DNA of 64,000 bases from Lachnospiraceae bacterium (GTDB taxonomy: Bacteria; Bacillota; Clostridia; Lachnospirales; Lachnospiraceae): NCBI GenBank assembly GCA_022510565.1, contig JAFLTE010000004.1:1-64000 (forward strand), written 5' to 3'. Both the position numbers and the translations under genes were made by a program. A model generated the notes under the pieces. It made no database searches and had not been told where the DNA came from. It saw only the letters and a program-made list of their open reading frames with translations. Positions 9,941 through 18,874 of the stretch are shown piece after piece (the first letter of the stretch is position 1; every line of letters begins with the position of its first letter).

Positions 9941-11713
9941 ATGGAAAAAGATACGAAATATATGTCGGACATTCATCTCGGTGAATATTTAGAACCGTAT
10001 ATGGGGAAGCAGACAGACGCCGATGCCCTCGTTTTTTCTGCCGGAAGAAAAAGGGAGTCGTTAAACGGGATATGGCATTATGCGGTAGACCAGTATGATA
10101 CTTGCTTGCGGCAGCGTTGGTTCGAAGAGAAATATACAGACGAGAACGGCTTTACCCTTCCGGTGGATTTCTCTTTTGATGAATGGCCGCAGATTAAGCT
10201 GCCCTGCAACTGGAATATAGTGAACGAACGCTACTTCCTGTATGAGGGGAGCATGGTTTTTACCAGAAAATTCCGGTGCCGAAGAGAGGGAACGGAGCGA
10301 GTCATTCTGCGGATTGGCGCGGCCAATTATCAGTGTACGGTCTTTTTAAACGGAGCATACATGGGAATGCATCGGGGAGGTTCCACACCTTTCTGTTTTG
10401 ATATCACTGATTTTCTGAAGGAAGATGAAGACAATCGTATTCTTCTGGTAGCGGACAGTACCAGAAGAGAGAATCAGGTGCCGGAGAAAAATACGGACTG
10501 GTTCAATTACGGCGGCGTATATCGCGATATTGAATTACTATATGTCCCAAAGGTCTATATCAAGGATTTTCAGGTGAATCTGGTGCCCGACGGAACTTAC
10601 GGCACAATACAAGCGAAGATTACCTTATCGGAGAAAATTTCCTCCAAGGCAGAGATGAAAATTGAAGAGCTTGGTATCAGGCAGGAAGTCGATGTTATCG
10701 ATGGAGAAGGGCTGTCTGTGATTGCAGCAAACCCTGAGTTATGGTCTCCGGAAAATCCCAAACTGTATGAGGCAGAGGTATACTGCGGAGAAGACCGGGT
10801 GAGTGACCGGGTAGGCTTTCGTGAAATTAAGGTTGAGCAGGGTGAAATTTTGCTCAACGGAAAACCCTTATTCCTACGTGGTGTAAGTTGTCATGAGGAC
10901 AGCGTGGAGAACGGAAGGGCGCTGACGGAAGAAGAAATGACAGAGACGCTCCTCTTAGCAAAGCAGCTGGGCTGTAATTTTATGCGACTTGCACACTATC
11001 CCCACAGTGAGAAAATGGCAAGACTGGCGGATGAGATGGGCATCCTTTTGTGGGAGGAGGTTCCTGTATATTGGGCGATCCGTTTTGAGTCCGAGAAAAC
11101 ATATGAAGACGCCGTGAACCAGTTGAGAGAACTGATGAGGCGTGACTTTAACAGGGCGAGCGTGATTATATGGTCGGTGGGGAACGAGAACGCCGATACG
11201 GATTCGCGACTTACTTTTATGAGCAGGCTTGCCGAGTGCGCCCATAAAGAAGGTGGCAATCGCTTGGTGTCGGCGGCTTGTCTGGTAAACGGTGAGAAAA
11301 ATATGATAGAGGACAGATTGGAGCAGTATCTGGATGTGATCGGTGTCAACGAATACTGCGGCTGGTATACGCCTGACTTTGAGAGACTCCCGAATCTGCT
11401 TGCAGGCAGTCATCCGGACAAACCTGTGATTATCACGGAGTTTGGAGCTGATGCGCTTCCGGGGCATCATGGGACAAAAATGGATAAGGGAACTGAGGAA
11501 TGCCAGGCATATGTATATGAGCGTCAACTTGAAGAACTTCGAAAGATTGATTATGTGAAGGGAATGACACCTTGGATTTTGTATGATTTCAGATGTCCGA
11601 GAAGAACAAGTATCCTTCAGAATTATTACAACAGAAAAGGTCTATGTGCCGAGGATAAGAAGTATAAGAAAATGGCCTTTGAGATTCTGCGAGATTTCTA
11701 TACAAAAATGTAA
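9941..11713 (+). CDS. uidA: GH2 glycoside hydrolase, probable beta-glucuronidase
   Basis: A 590-residue GH2 enzyme: sugar-binding jelly roll (about 25-190), immunoglobulin-like domain (to about 290) and TIM barrel. The acid/base is E416 in WSVGNEN and the nucleophile is E500 in ITEFGAD. An NEYCGWY block matches the NEYYGWY of known glucuronidases. Near the end, N564-R-K566-G reproduces the N-x-K pair that reads the uronic carboxylate in E. coli GUS, so glucuronide rather than galactoside specificity is likely. No signal peptide. AAAAGGAGGG precedes the ATG at 9941; longer in-frame starts would overlap the kinase. Beta-galacturonidase activity is an alternative. Its neighbours for glucuronate catabolism fit the call. 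Confidence 0.85.
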   Translation: MEKDTKYMSDIHLGEYLEPYMGKQTDADALVFSAGRKRESLNGIWHYAVDQYDTCLRQRWFEEKYTDENGFTLPVDFSFDEWPQIKLPCNWNIVNERYFLYEGSMVFTRKFRCRREGTERVILRIGAANYQCTVFLNGAYMGMHRGGSTPFCFDITDFLKEDEDNRILLVADSTRRENQVPEKNTDWFNYGGVYRDIELLYVPKVYIKDFQVNLVPDGTYGTIQAKITLSEKISSKAEMKIEELGIRQEVDVIDGEGLSVIAANPELWSPENPKLYEAEVYCGEDRVSDRVGFREIKVEQGEILLNGKPLFLRGVSCHEDSVENGRALTEEEMTETLLLAKQLGCNFMRLAHYPHSEKMARLADEMGILLWEEVPVYWAIRFESEKTYEDAVNQLRELMRRDFNRASVIIWSVGNENADTDSRLTFMSRLAECAHKEGGNRLVSAACLVNGEKNMIEDRLEQYLDVIGVNEYCGWYTPDFERLPNLLAGSHPDKPVIITEFGADALPGHHGTKMDKGTEECQAYVYERQLEELRKIDYVKGMTPWILYDFRCPRRTSILQNYYNRKGLCAEDKKYKKMAFEILRDFYTKM

Positions 11714-11736
11714 GGTAAGATAAAATCTGAATAGAA

Positions 11737-11776
11737 AAGATAAAGGGCTGAACTTACACGTTCAGCCCTTTATCTT
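11737..11776. terminator. Bidirectional terminator between the GH2 gene and argC
   Basis: A 17-bp perfect stem (11737-11753 with 11760-11776) and a 6-nt loop. The argC stop codon lies in the loop, and T-rich sequence follows on both strands (better on the minus strand). It separates two convergent genes. Confidence 0.85.
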
Positions 11777-12701
11777 CTTCACAACCCAGCATGATATTCA
11801 GACATTGGATTGCCGCACCCGATGCTCCTTTTCCGAGATTGTCAAAACGTGCGGATAATAAGATTCGTTCAGGATTACCGGTAACGTAGATTTCCAGACC
11901 GTCCCATCCGGAGCGGGTGTTTCCGCTTAGGAAACCTTTGCTTTCCGCCTCGGCACCGTAAGGCATGACGCGGATAAAACGCTGACCCGCATAATAGTCT
12001 GCGAAAAATTCCTGTAATTTTTCCGGTGCAGGTGAGTCTTTTAACAGTTCGCTATACAGTGGGACAGAGACAAGCATGCCACTATAATAGTCTGACACGA
12101 TGGGAGAGAATAGGGGCTCTTTTCTTAATCCTACAATGTTCTTCATTTCTTTCAGATGTTTATGCTGCTGGCTTAAGGCATACTCCCTGGGAGCATCGTA
12201 CTCCTGAGAACGTCCGCCCTCTTCATATTCCGCAATCATCTTTTTGCCTCCTCCGCTGTAGCCTGTCAGGGAAAAGGCAGAAACGGGATAATCGGACGGA
12301 AGAATCCCACTTGCTGCCAGCGGATAAACGAGAGAAATAAAGCCGGTTGCATGACAGCCGGGAACCGCTACACGCTTGCCGTTCTGTATTGCAAGTCTGT
12401 GCTTTTCGGATAATTCAGGAAATCCGTAAGCCCATCCTTCTTCGGTCCGGTGTGCCGTGGAGGAATCGATGATGCGCACTTTCTCATTTTCGACCAGTGA
12501 TACGGATTCTATTGCCGCAGCATCAGGCAGGCAGGTAAAAGTAATGTCTGATTCGTTAATCAGGCGTTTTCTTTCGTTGATATCTTTTCTGAGCTCCGAT
12601 GAAATTGTGAGTAATTCTATGTCGTCGCGATTCTGAAAGCGCTCGTGAATTCTCAGTCCTGTAGTACCTTCGCTGCCGTCTATAAATATTTTTGTTTTCA
12701 T
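11754..12701 (-). CDS. argC: N-acetyl-gamma-glutamyl-phosphate reductase (type 2)
   Basis: NADPH-dependent reduction of N-acetylglutamyl phosphate to the semialdehyde in arginine biosynthesis. The 315-residue protein is of the shorter AGPR type. It has an N-terminal IDGSEGTTGL nucleotide-binding turn, the catalytic C116 in VPGCHATGF, LTGYSGGGKK and a C-terminal DNLGKGASGAA block. A start 21 nt further upstream is in frame, but GGGAGG lies 7 nt before the ATG at 12701. It is alone, with no other arg genes adjacent, reads against the surrounding sugar genes, and has its own consensus promoter and terminator. Confidence 0.93.
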   Translation of the reverse strand: MKTKIFIDGSEGTTGLRIHERFQNRDDIELLTISSELRKDINERKRLINESDITFTCLPDAAAIESVSLVENEKVRIIDSSTAHRTEEGWAYGFPELSEKHRLAIQNGKRVAVPGCHATGFISLVYPLAASGILPSDYPVSAFSLTGYSGGGKKMIAEYEEGGRSQEYDAPREYALSQQHKHLKEMKNIVGLRKEPLFSPIVSDYYSGMLVSVPLYSELLKDSPAPEKLQEFFADYYAGQRFIRVMPYGAEAESKGFLSGNTRSGWDGLEIYVTGNPERILLSARFDNLGKGASGAAIQCLNIMLGCEEDKGLNV

Positions 12702-12724
12702 ATAAACCTCCCGAATGTGCATTC

Positions 12725-12753
12725 AGTATAAATTTTTTTAGAAAGTATGTCAA
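12725..12753 (-). promoter_or_regulatory. Consensus promoter of argC
   Basis: On the minus strand, TTGACA (12753-12748), a 17-bp spacer and TATACT (12730-12725). The leader to the ATG at 12701 is about 17 nt. An ArgR-type operator overlapping the A/T-rich core is possible, but I cannot show it. Confidence 0.75.
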
Positions 12754-12872
12754 TATTGCTGTGAGAATATGGCACTCGTGAAACTGATATTCTTAAGACC
12801 GCAATTTCTGGACACGAAACCGCAATATTTAGTTGGAGAAAAAGTATGGTATATGGTATTTTTTAAGTAAGT

Positions 12873-12878
12873 TATAAT
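12873..12878 (+). promoter_or_regulatory. Possible -10 element for the GH8 gene
   Basis: A perfect TATAAT, but without a recognisable -35 at 16-18 bp. It would start transcription at about 12885, directly at the ATG at 12886. Either the mRNA is leaderless, or translation begins at the TTG at 12901 behind GGGGG (12888-12892), or this is not the promoter. Confidence 0.35.
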
Positions 12879-12885
12879 AGGCAAA

Positions 12886-14043
12886 ATGGGGGTGTTGGAT
12901 TTGGATGCATGGAAGGATAAAGAGTACCACAACTTATTTCTGGAGGCGGGGTTTAGTGAGGCGGAAATTGAAAATCGTCTGGAGGAGATTTGGAACACTT
13001 TTTTCTACGGAAGTGAGGATGAGAGAATTTATTCTCCGGCGGGGGAGGATATGGGATATCTGTGCGATACCGGAAATGATGATGCCAGAACGGAAGGAAT
13101 GTCCTACGGTATGATGATTTGCGTACAGCTTGACCGCAAGGAGGAATTTGACCGTATCTGGAAATGGGCTAAGACCTATATGTGGATGGATGAGGGAGAA
13201 AACGAAGGGTATTTTGCATGGTCCTGTGGTTTGGACGGCAGCAAGAATGCCTACGGTCCGGCGCCGGACGGAGAAGAGTTCTTTGCGATGGCGCTGTTTT
13301 TCGCTTCCCACAGATGGGGCGATGGAGAGGGTATTTACAACTATTCTAAGGAAGCGAGGGAGATTCTGCGCGCATGTCTGCATAAGGGTCAAGACGGCAG
13401 AGCGGGGCAGCCCATGTGGAACCACGACAATCATCAGATTTTGTTTGTTCCGGGCATTGATTTTACGGACCCTTCCTATCATCTGCCGCATTTTTACGAG
13501 CTGTTTGCGCTGTGGGCGGATGAAGAAGACAGAGAGTTTTTTAAAGAGGCAGCCACAGCCAGCAGAGAGTATTTGGCACGCGCCTGCCATCCGGACACCG
13601 GATTTTCGGCAGAGTACGCAGAGTTTGACGGTTCGCCCATGAGCAGGAAGCTTCCCTGGACCGACGATCGCCACGACTGGTTTTACAGCGACGCTTATCG
13701 AACGGTAGCGAACATTGGACTGGATTACGAGTGGTTCGGCATCGACTGCGGACAGAGAGCGGCGGCGGACAAGATTCAGGACTTTCTGTTCGAAGCGGGC
13801 AGAACCGGGGACTATCATACATACGAGTTGGACGGAAGAATAGCTGATGTCAATGTGCTGCATCCTGTGGCAATCACGGCCACGGTGGCACAGGCAGCGC
13901 TGGCGTCCGAGAGTTCTCACAGAATGGAGTGGGTGGAACGATTCTTTAAGCTGCCGCTTCGGGAAGGTAAGAGAAGGTATTACGATAACTGCCTGTACTT
14001 TTTTGCCTTTTTGGCTTTGAGCGGAAAATACCGTATTTGGTAA
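12886..14043 (+). CDS. GH8 reducing-end xylose-releasing exo-oligoxylanase (Rex)
   Basis: Intracellular enzyme that removes one xylose from the reducing end of xylo-oligosaccharides. The 385-residue chain follows Bacillus halodurans Rex closely from memory: DARTEGMSYGMM with proposed acid E70 (same number as in the Bacillus enzyme), GYFAWSC, NAYGPAPDGEE, DPSYHLPHFYELF, proposed base D269 in YSDAYR, and H326 in VLHPVAI, equivalent to the His that blocks longer subsites and imposes reducing-end specificity. No signal peptide. The ATG at 12886 lacks an obvious Shine-Dalgarno; the TTG at 12901 is the alternative start. It is first in the run to uxuB. Confidence 0.9.
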   Translation: MGVLDLDAWKDKEYHNLFLEAGFSEAEIENRLEEIWNTFFYGSEDERIYSPAGEDMGYLCDTGNDDARTEGMSYGMMICVQLDRKEEFDRIWKWAKTYMWMDEGENEGYFAWSCGLDGSKNAYGPAPDGEEFFAMALFFASHRWGDGEGIYNYSKEAREILRACLHKGQDGRAGQPMWNHDNHQILFVPGIDFTDPSYHLPHFYELFALWADEEDREFFKEAATASREYLARACHPDTGFSAEYAEFDGSPMSRKLPWTDDRHDWFYSDAYRTVANIGLDYEWFGIDCGQRAAADKIQDFLFEAGRTGDYHTYELDGRIADVNVLHPVAITATVAQAALASESSHRMEWVERFFKLPLREGKRRYYDNCLYFFAFLALSGKYRIW

Positions 14044-14096
14044 AACGGTTTGGAAAATATAGTGTTTGGTAAAGTCATGTTCGGGAGGTTGCAATC

Positions 14097-15908
14097 ATGA
14101 GTGAATATGAGAAGAATAAGCAGTTTAACGGGCCCAAGGCGCCGAAGGATGCGCAGAAAAAGCGTCCGGGGTTCTATATTATGCGGGGCAAGCAGATTAT
14201 GGGCAGTCCACAGCCTGACGGAAGAGGTATTCAGTTTCTGTATCAGGACGACGGCAGAATGATCAGCAGTGCCAAAATTGTCGGAAATATAACGGACGAG
14301 GAAATCTTTGCACTTATGAAGAGCGTGGAAGGGTTTCGGAAGCTGGTGTACAGCATCGGCGTCAGCGTGGAGACAGACGGCGAGCCGGATCAGGTTGATT
14401 TTGTTTTCCAGATGTACGGCAAATCTGACCCGTACCATTCGGGAACGGTGATAACGAAGGGAGTGCGCACTGACGGCATGGAAGAGGTAATCATGCTGGA
14501 GGAGCAGACATGGTCGGAAGATGACAATGTTCCGGGTCAGATTCGCTTTGAGTTTCCGAAGGCGGGGCAGAATGCAACCGTATCCGTGAAATTTTATCTG
14601 AACGACGGTTACGAAGCGCCGGAGGAGACGGAAGAACATGCGGTTGATTTCGATTCACCGCTGTATGGGCGGATGCTTGACAAGTCTTTGATGCAGCTTG
14701 GGAATCCCGCCAGACTGCAGAAGGCTATAGATAAGGTGAGAGCGGGAGAGGATATCACTGTCGCTTTTATCGGAGGTTCCATTACACAGGGAGCCGGTGC
14801 GATTCCTATCAATACGCAATGCTATGCATATCAGATTTTCCATGGGTTATGTGAGTATCTCGGAGTGGGAACCGACAGCAGTATTCACTATCGGAAGGCA
14901 GGTGTCGGCGGTACTCCCTCAGAACTGGGGATGATTCGATATGAGAGAGATGTGCTGCGGATGCAGGATGACGGTAAACTGTCTGAAAGCCTGCCGGATA
15001 TTGTTGTTGTGGAATTTGCGGTGAATGATGAAGGCGATGAGACGAAGGGCGAGTGTTATGATTCCTTGGTGCGGAAGATTCTGACGTATGAGAATGCTCC
15101 GGCCGTGATTCTGCTCTTCGCAGTCTTTGCTGATGACGGGAACCTGCAGGAGAGGCTTTCCCCTGTTGGGGCGGCTTATGATCTGCCCATGGTCAGCGTG
15201 AAGGATGCAGTGGTGGAGCAGTTCTACCAAAAAGGCACAGAGCGCATGGTCAGCAAGAATCAGTTTTTCTATGATTGCTATCATCCTACCAATGTGGGGC
15301 ACCGTATCATGGCGGACTGTGTGCTGCACTGTATCAAACAAGCGGATAAGAAGGAACGTGAAGAAGATACTTTACTGCTTGAGTCGATTGAACCCCCTAA
15401 GGGCAAGGCTTTTGAGCGGGTAAGACTTCTGGACAGAAAGATTTATCAGTTGGCGCAGACGGAACAGGATACCGGAGCGGACGGCGCTGACAGTTCTTTC
15501 CCGCAGGTACAGATTGACTGCGGTGATTTTACGGAGACAGACGAAGAATTGCAGGCGGTAGAGATGGATTTGAATCTTGTGCCGACCAAGGAATTTCCAC
15601 ACAATTGGATGTACACGGGTGGTCGGGCTGAGCATGACAGTGTCAAGCCTTTTGTCATGGATATCGTCTGTACATCTTTGCTTCTTGTATTCAAGGATTC
15701 TGCAGACATAGGAGTCGGCTGTGCGGAAGTATGGGCAGACGGGGAGCGTGTACTTGTGGCTGATCCTCATATTAACGGATGGACCCACTGTAATGCCGTA
15801 ATCTGCTTTAAGGAGAAGGAGCGTAAATCCCATCATGTGGAAGTTCGGATGGCAGAAGGACAGGCGGACAAGAAGTTTACCATACTAGGATTTGGATATG
15901 TGAAATAG
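14097..15908 (+). CDS. SGNH/GDSL-type esterase with extra N- and C-terminal domains
   Basis: Probable carbohydrate esterase, likely removing acetyl groups from xylo-oligosaccharides. The SGNH core covers about residues 218-420: block I AFIGGSITQG with nucleophile S228, a VVVEFAVND block III with the oxyanion Asn, and block V DCYHPTNVGH with D393 and H396. About 215 residues precede it, with a repeated all-beta look, and about 180 follow, perhaps a carbohydrate-binding module; I recognise neither. No signal peptide, so cytoplasmic. GGGAGG lies 8 nt before the ATG. It lies between the GH8 and GH115 genes with short gaps, consistent with one operon. The deacetylase substrate is inferred from context. 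Confidence 0.78.
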   Translation: MSEYEKNKQFNGPKAPKDAQKKRPGFYIMRGKQIMGSPQPDGRGIQFLYQDDGRMISSAKIVGNITDEEIFALMKSVEGFRKLVYSIGVSVETDGEPDQVDFVFQMYGKSDPYHSGTVITKGVRTDGMEEVIMLEEQTWSEDDNVPGQIRFEFPKAGQNATVSVKFYLNDGYEAPEETEEHAVDFDSPLYGRMLDKSLMQLGNPARLQKAIDKVRAGEDITVAFIGGSITQGAGAIPINTQCYAYQIFHGLCEYLGVGTDSSIHYRKAGVGGTPSELGMIRYERDVLRMQDDGKLSESLPDIVVVEFAVNDEGDETKGECYDSLVRKILTYENAPAVILLFAVFADDGNLQERLSPVGAAYDLPMVSVKDAVVEQFYQKGTERMVSKNQFFYDCYHPTNVGHRIMADCVLHCIKQADKKEREEDTLLLESIEPPKGKAFERVRLLDRKIYQLAQTEQDTGADGADSSFPQVQIDCGDFTETDEELQAVEMDLNLVPTKEFPHNWMYTGGRAEHDSVKPFVMDIVCTSLLLVFKDSADIGVGCAEVWADGERVLVADPHINGWTHCNAVICFKEKERKSHHVEVRMAEGQADKKFTILGFGYVK

Positions 15909-15927
15909 AGGAAATACGGGGGTGTCT

Positions 15928-18846
15928 ATGGATTGGAATAAAGGCGATATGCCTTCCATTGTGGTAGAAAGCAGCGGATATGAGGGAGTCAGAAGAATCG
16001 CAGACAAGGTGGCGGAGGATATCTCGCAGGTGTTGGGAAAACGTCCTGCGGTGATAGATGAAAAAGGACTTGCCGAAGGACATCATAAGAGTGTCATTTT
16101 ATGTGTCACTTTGGGCAAAAGTCCATTGCTTGCGGAATTGTCCCACCGGGGGTTGGTGGATATCGGAAAGCTGTACAAAGAGCAGGAGAATGGAAAAGAG
16201 CCTGCTCCAAAGCGGGAGGTCTATCTCATACAAAGTCTGCCCGGTGAATTCTGCGGAGCACAGGAGGTGCTTCTGATTGGCGGCAGTGATAAGCGGGGGA
16301 CCATTTATGGCATGTTTTCCTTATCGGAGTACATCGGAATATCACCTTTATATTATTGGGGTGATATACGGCCTGTGCATAAGGATGGTCTTCATATCGG
16401 ACAGGATATCGAGACGATATCCAAAGAGCCAAGTGTTAAGTACAGAGGATTTTTTATCAATGACGAGTGGCCGTGTTTCGGTACGTGGGTGAATCAGCAG
16501 TTTGGAGGATTTAACGTACAGGCTTATGATAAAGTATTCGAGCTGTTGCTGCGCATGAAAGGAAACTATCTGTGGCCGGCCATGTGGGCTGCTTCATTTC
16601 CTTTGGACGGTCCCGACGGTGCCAATGAAGAACTTGCGGATTTGTACGGGGTGGTGATGGGTTATTCTCACCATGAACCGTGTCTGCGTGCCAGCGAGGA
16701 GTGGAAGAAGGTATGCGGTCCCGACAGCCGTTATGGCAGTGAATGGAATTTCTACACGAATGAACAGGGTCTGATTAATTACTGGGAGGATTCGCTGAAA
16801 AGAAGCGGAAAATATGAAAATGTTATTACAATCGGTATGCGGGGTGAGTATGATTCCTGTATGTTAGGGCCCGATGCTACAGTAACGGAGAATGTGAATC
16901 TGTTAAAACGGATTATTACAAAGCAGAAGGAACTGATAAAGCAGTATGTTGACAGAGACGGACGGGAAATACCGCTCCTGCTTGCGCTCTACAAAGAAGT
17001 GGAGGCATATTTCTACGGAGACGAACAGACTCCCGGTTTAAAGGATTGGGAGGAACTTTCGGATGTCATCTGTATGCTCTGCGAGGATAATTTCGGGCAG
17101 ATGCGCACCCTGCCTACTGCGGAGATTCGTGACCGCAAAGGCGGTTTCGGTATGTATTATCATTTTGACTATCACGGCGCACCCATCTCCTATGAGTGGG
17201 TGGATTCCACGCCCTTATCTAAGGTGTGGGAGCAGATGTGTCAGGCTTATGAGTACGGCATCCGTGATGTGTGGATAGTCAATGTGGGTGACTTGAAGTT
17301 CCATGAGGTTCCCTTGACTTATTTCATGGCGCTTGCGTACGATTATGATAAATGGGGGTATGGGAATGCCGACAGCTATGAAGAGTATACCAGACAGTGG
17401 GTGCGTCTAAGTTTTCCGCAGGTGTCGCCTGAAATACAGGAGAAGATCGGCAGCGTATTAACGGATTATATAGATGTCAATGCCCTGCGCAGACCGGAAG
17501 CGCTTCATCCGGGAATCTATCATCCCTGCCATTACGGGGAGACGGAGCGGATGCTTACACGGGCGAAACAGATAGAAGGGATGTCCTGTGAAGTGTTGAA
17601 GGCTTTGAAGGAACAGGAGCAGACACCGGGACAGCTTTCCAACGCTTATTACAGTATGATTCATTATCCTGCCATGGCGAGTATGAACCTGTTGAGAATG
17701 CATTTATATGCCGGTAAGAATCACCACTATGCCCGCCAGGGCAGGACTGTGGCGAATGTCTACGGTGATCTGACGGCAGACTGTATTCGCAGGGATAGGG
17801 AATTTGTGGAAGAGTGGGCCAGGTTTTTGGACGGTAAATGGCATGGTATGCAGCTTGCACAGCATATCGGATTTACCAAGTGGAATGAGGATGATTATCG
17901 CTATCCCGTTATTGCCAAAATGGAGCCGGCACATCAGCCCAGAATGAGCGTTTCCAGAAAAGACGAGGAGCGCATAGCGGTCAAAAACTATGGAGAGCCC
18001 ATGGCAATTGCGGTACCTGATTTTCAATATGCAGGCAGTGACGAGGTAATCCTAGAGATTGCAAACGGTGGCATCGGAAGCCTGTATTATGAGATTTCTG
18101 TGGCAGGTTCCGCTGACGGCAGATTGCCTGATTGGCTTACCGTCACGCCGATGCAGGGTGGTGTAGAGCAGATAAGTGAAGTGTCCCTGCGCTGTGTATG
18201 TGAGAAACTTCCGGACAATCTCGAGAAGGTGCGGCTTTTGATTTCTGATGGGGACACTACGGTCGCTGTAGATGTCTTCGGACAGACAGTGAAGACAGGT
18301 GGGCTTCCCGACCATACCTTCCTGGCAAAAAACGGCGTGATTGCGATGGGGGCAGAGCATTATTGCGGGAAGAAAAATATGGCCAAGGGAAGTTTCAAGG
18401 TTATTTCCGGATACGGCAAATACGATGCCGGCATCAAGGTATTTCCCAGCACGGCGGATTTTGACGAAGAGGAGGACAGACCGGAAGTTACTTATCGTTT
18501 CCTGATAGAGGAGGCGGGCGAGTATCAGGTGGATATCATTACGTCGCCTTTTAATTCCGTAGTTAACCATCGCAGTGTCAATATGATGGTGCAGGGGAGA
18601 AAAACAGAACTTTTGCCGGAAGATTTCCGAGGTGGGGATTATAACGATGAGAGATGGTGCGCGGGTGTACTGAATCAGGAGCGGCGATGCAGTGTAACAT
18701 TGCATTTTGATAAAGGAGTGCAGGAACTTTGCTTGGGAGCGATGGAAGCAGGCGTGGTATTGGAGAGGATTCTGATTTATAAACCTTCTCTTATGCTGCC
18801 CCATTCATATCTTGGTCCCGAGGAAAGTTACATGATATTGAATTAG
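15928..18846 (+). CDS. GH115 xylan alpha-1,2-glucuronidase
   Basis: Releases (4-O-methyl-)glucuronic acid side chains from glucuronoxylan or its oligosaccharides. The 972-residue length and domain layout match GH115: an N-terminal domain with LLIGGSDKRGTIYG, a barrel with KYRGFFINDEWP and GNYLWPAMWA, then an ITIGMRGEYD block, a helical region, and a C-terminal beta-sandwich from about residue 770. No signal peptide is present, whereas many GH115 enzymes are secreted. A GTG two codons upstream is in frame, but the GGGGG at 15918-15922 is better spaced for the ATG at 15928. The product feeds UxuB/UxuA encoded downstream once isomerised; no uronate isomerase (uxaC) is in the window. Confidence 0.92.
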   Translation: MDWNKGDMPSIVVESSGYEGVRRIADKVAEDISQVLGKRPAVIDEKGLAEGHHKSVILCVTLGKSPLLAELSHRGLVDIGKLYKEQENGKEPAPKREVYLIQSLPGEFCGAQEVLLIGGSDKRGTIYGMFSLSEYIGISPLYYWGDIRPVHKDGLHIGQDIETISKEPSVKYRGFFINDEWPCFGTWVNQQFGGFNVQAYDKVFELLLRMKGNYLWPAMWAASFPLDGPDGANEELADLYGVVMGYSHHEPCLRASEEWKKVCGPDSRYGSEWNFYTNEQGLINYWEDSLKRSGKYENVITIGMRGEYDSCMLGPDATVTENVNLLKRIITKQKELIKQYVDRDGREIPLLLALYKEVEAYFYGDEQTPGLKDWEELSDVICMLCEDNFGQMRTLPTAEIRDRKGGFGMYYHFDYHGAPISYEWVDSTPLSKVWEQMCQAYEYGIRDVWIVNVGDLKFHEVPLTYFMALAYDYDKWGYGNADSYEEYTRQWVRLSFPQVSPEIQEKIGSVLTDYIDVNALRRPEALHPGIYHPCHYGETERMLTRAKQIEGMSCEVLKALKEQEQTPGQLSNAYYSMIHYPAMASMNLLRMHLYAGKNHHYARQGRTVANVYGDLTADCIRRDREFVEEWARFLDGKWHGMQLAQHIGFTKWNEDDYRYPVIAKMEPAHQPRMSVSRKDEERIAVKNYGEPMAIAVPDFQYAGSDEVILEIANGGIGSLYYEISVAGSADGRLPDWLTVTPMQGGVEQISEVSLRCVCEKLPDNLEKVRLLISDGDTTVAVDVFGQTVKTGGLPDHTFLAKNGVIAMGAEHYCGKKNMAKGSFKVISGYGKYDAGIKVFPSTADFDEEEDRPEVTYRFLIEEAGEYQVDIITSPFNSVVNHRSVNMMVQGRKTELLPEDFRGGDYNDERWCAGVLNQERRCSVTLHFDKGVQELCLGAMEAGVVLERILIYKPSLMLPHSYLGPEESYMILN

Positions 18847-18874
18847 CAGATTGAGACAATAATAGGGAGGATTT

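Noticed and set aside
12715-12745. ArgR operator in the argC promoter
   Set aside because: The A/T-rich core is suggestive but no clear pair of ARG boxes can be aligned by eye, so it is not listed as a feature.
12702-12885. Catabolite-responsive (cre) or xylose regulator site before the xylan genes
   Set aside because: No sequence close to the cre consensus was found in this gap or in the other gaps of the locus.
12934-14094. A 386-codon open frame antisense to the GH8 gene
   Set aside because: The plus strand carries all GH8 catalytic motifs over the same span. The minus frame has a low-complexity, basic composition and no ribosome binding site.
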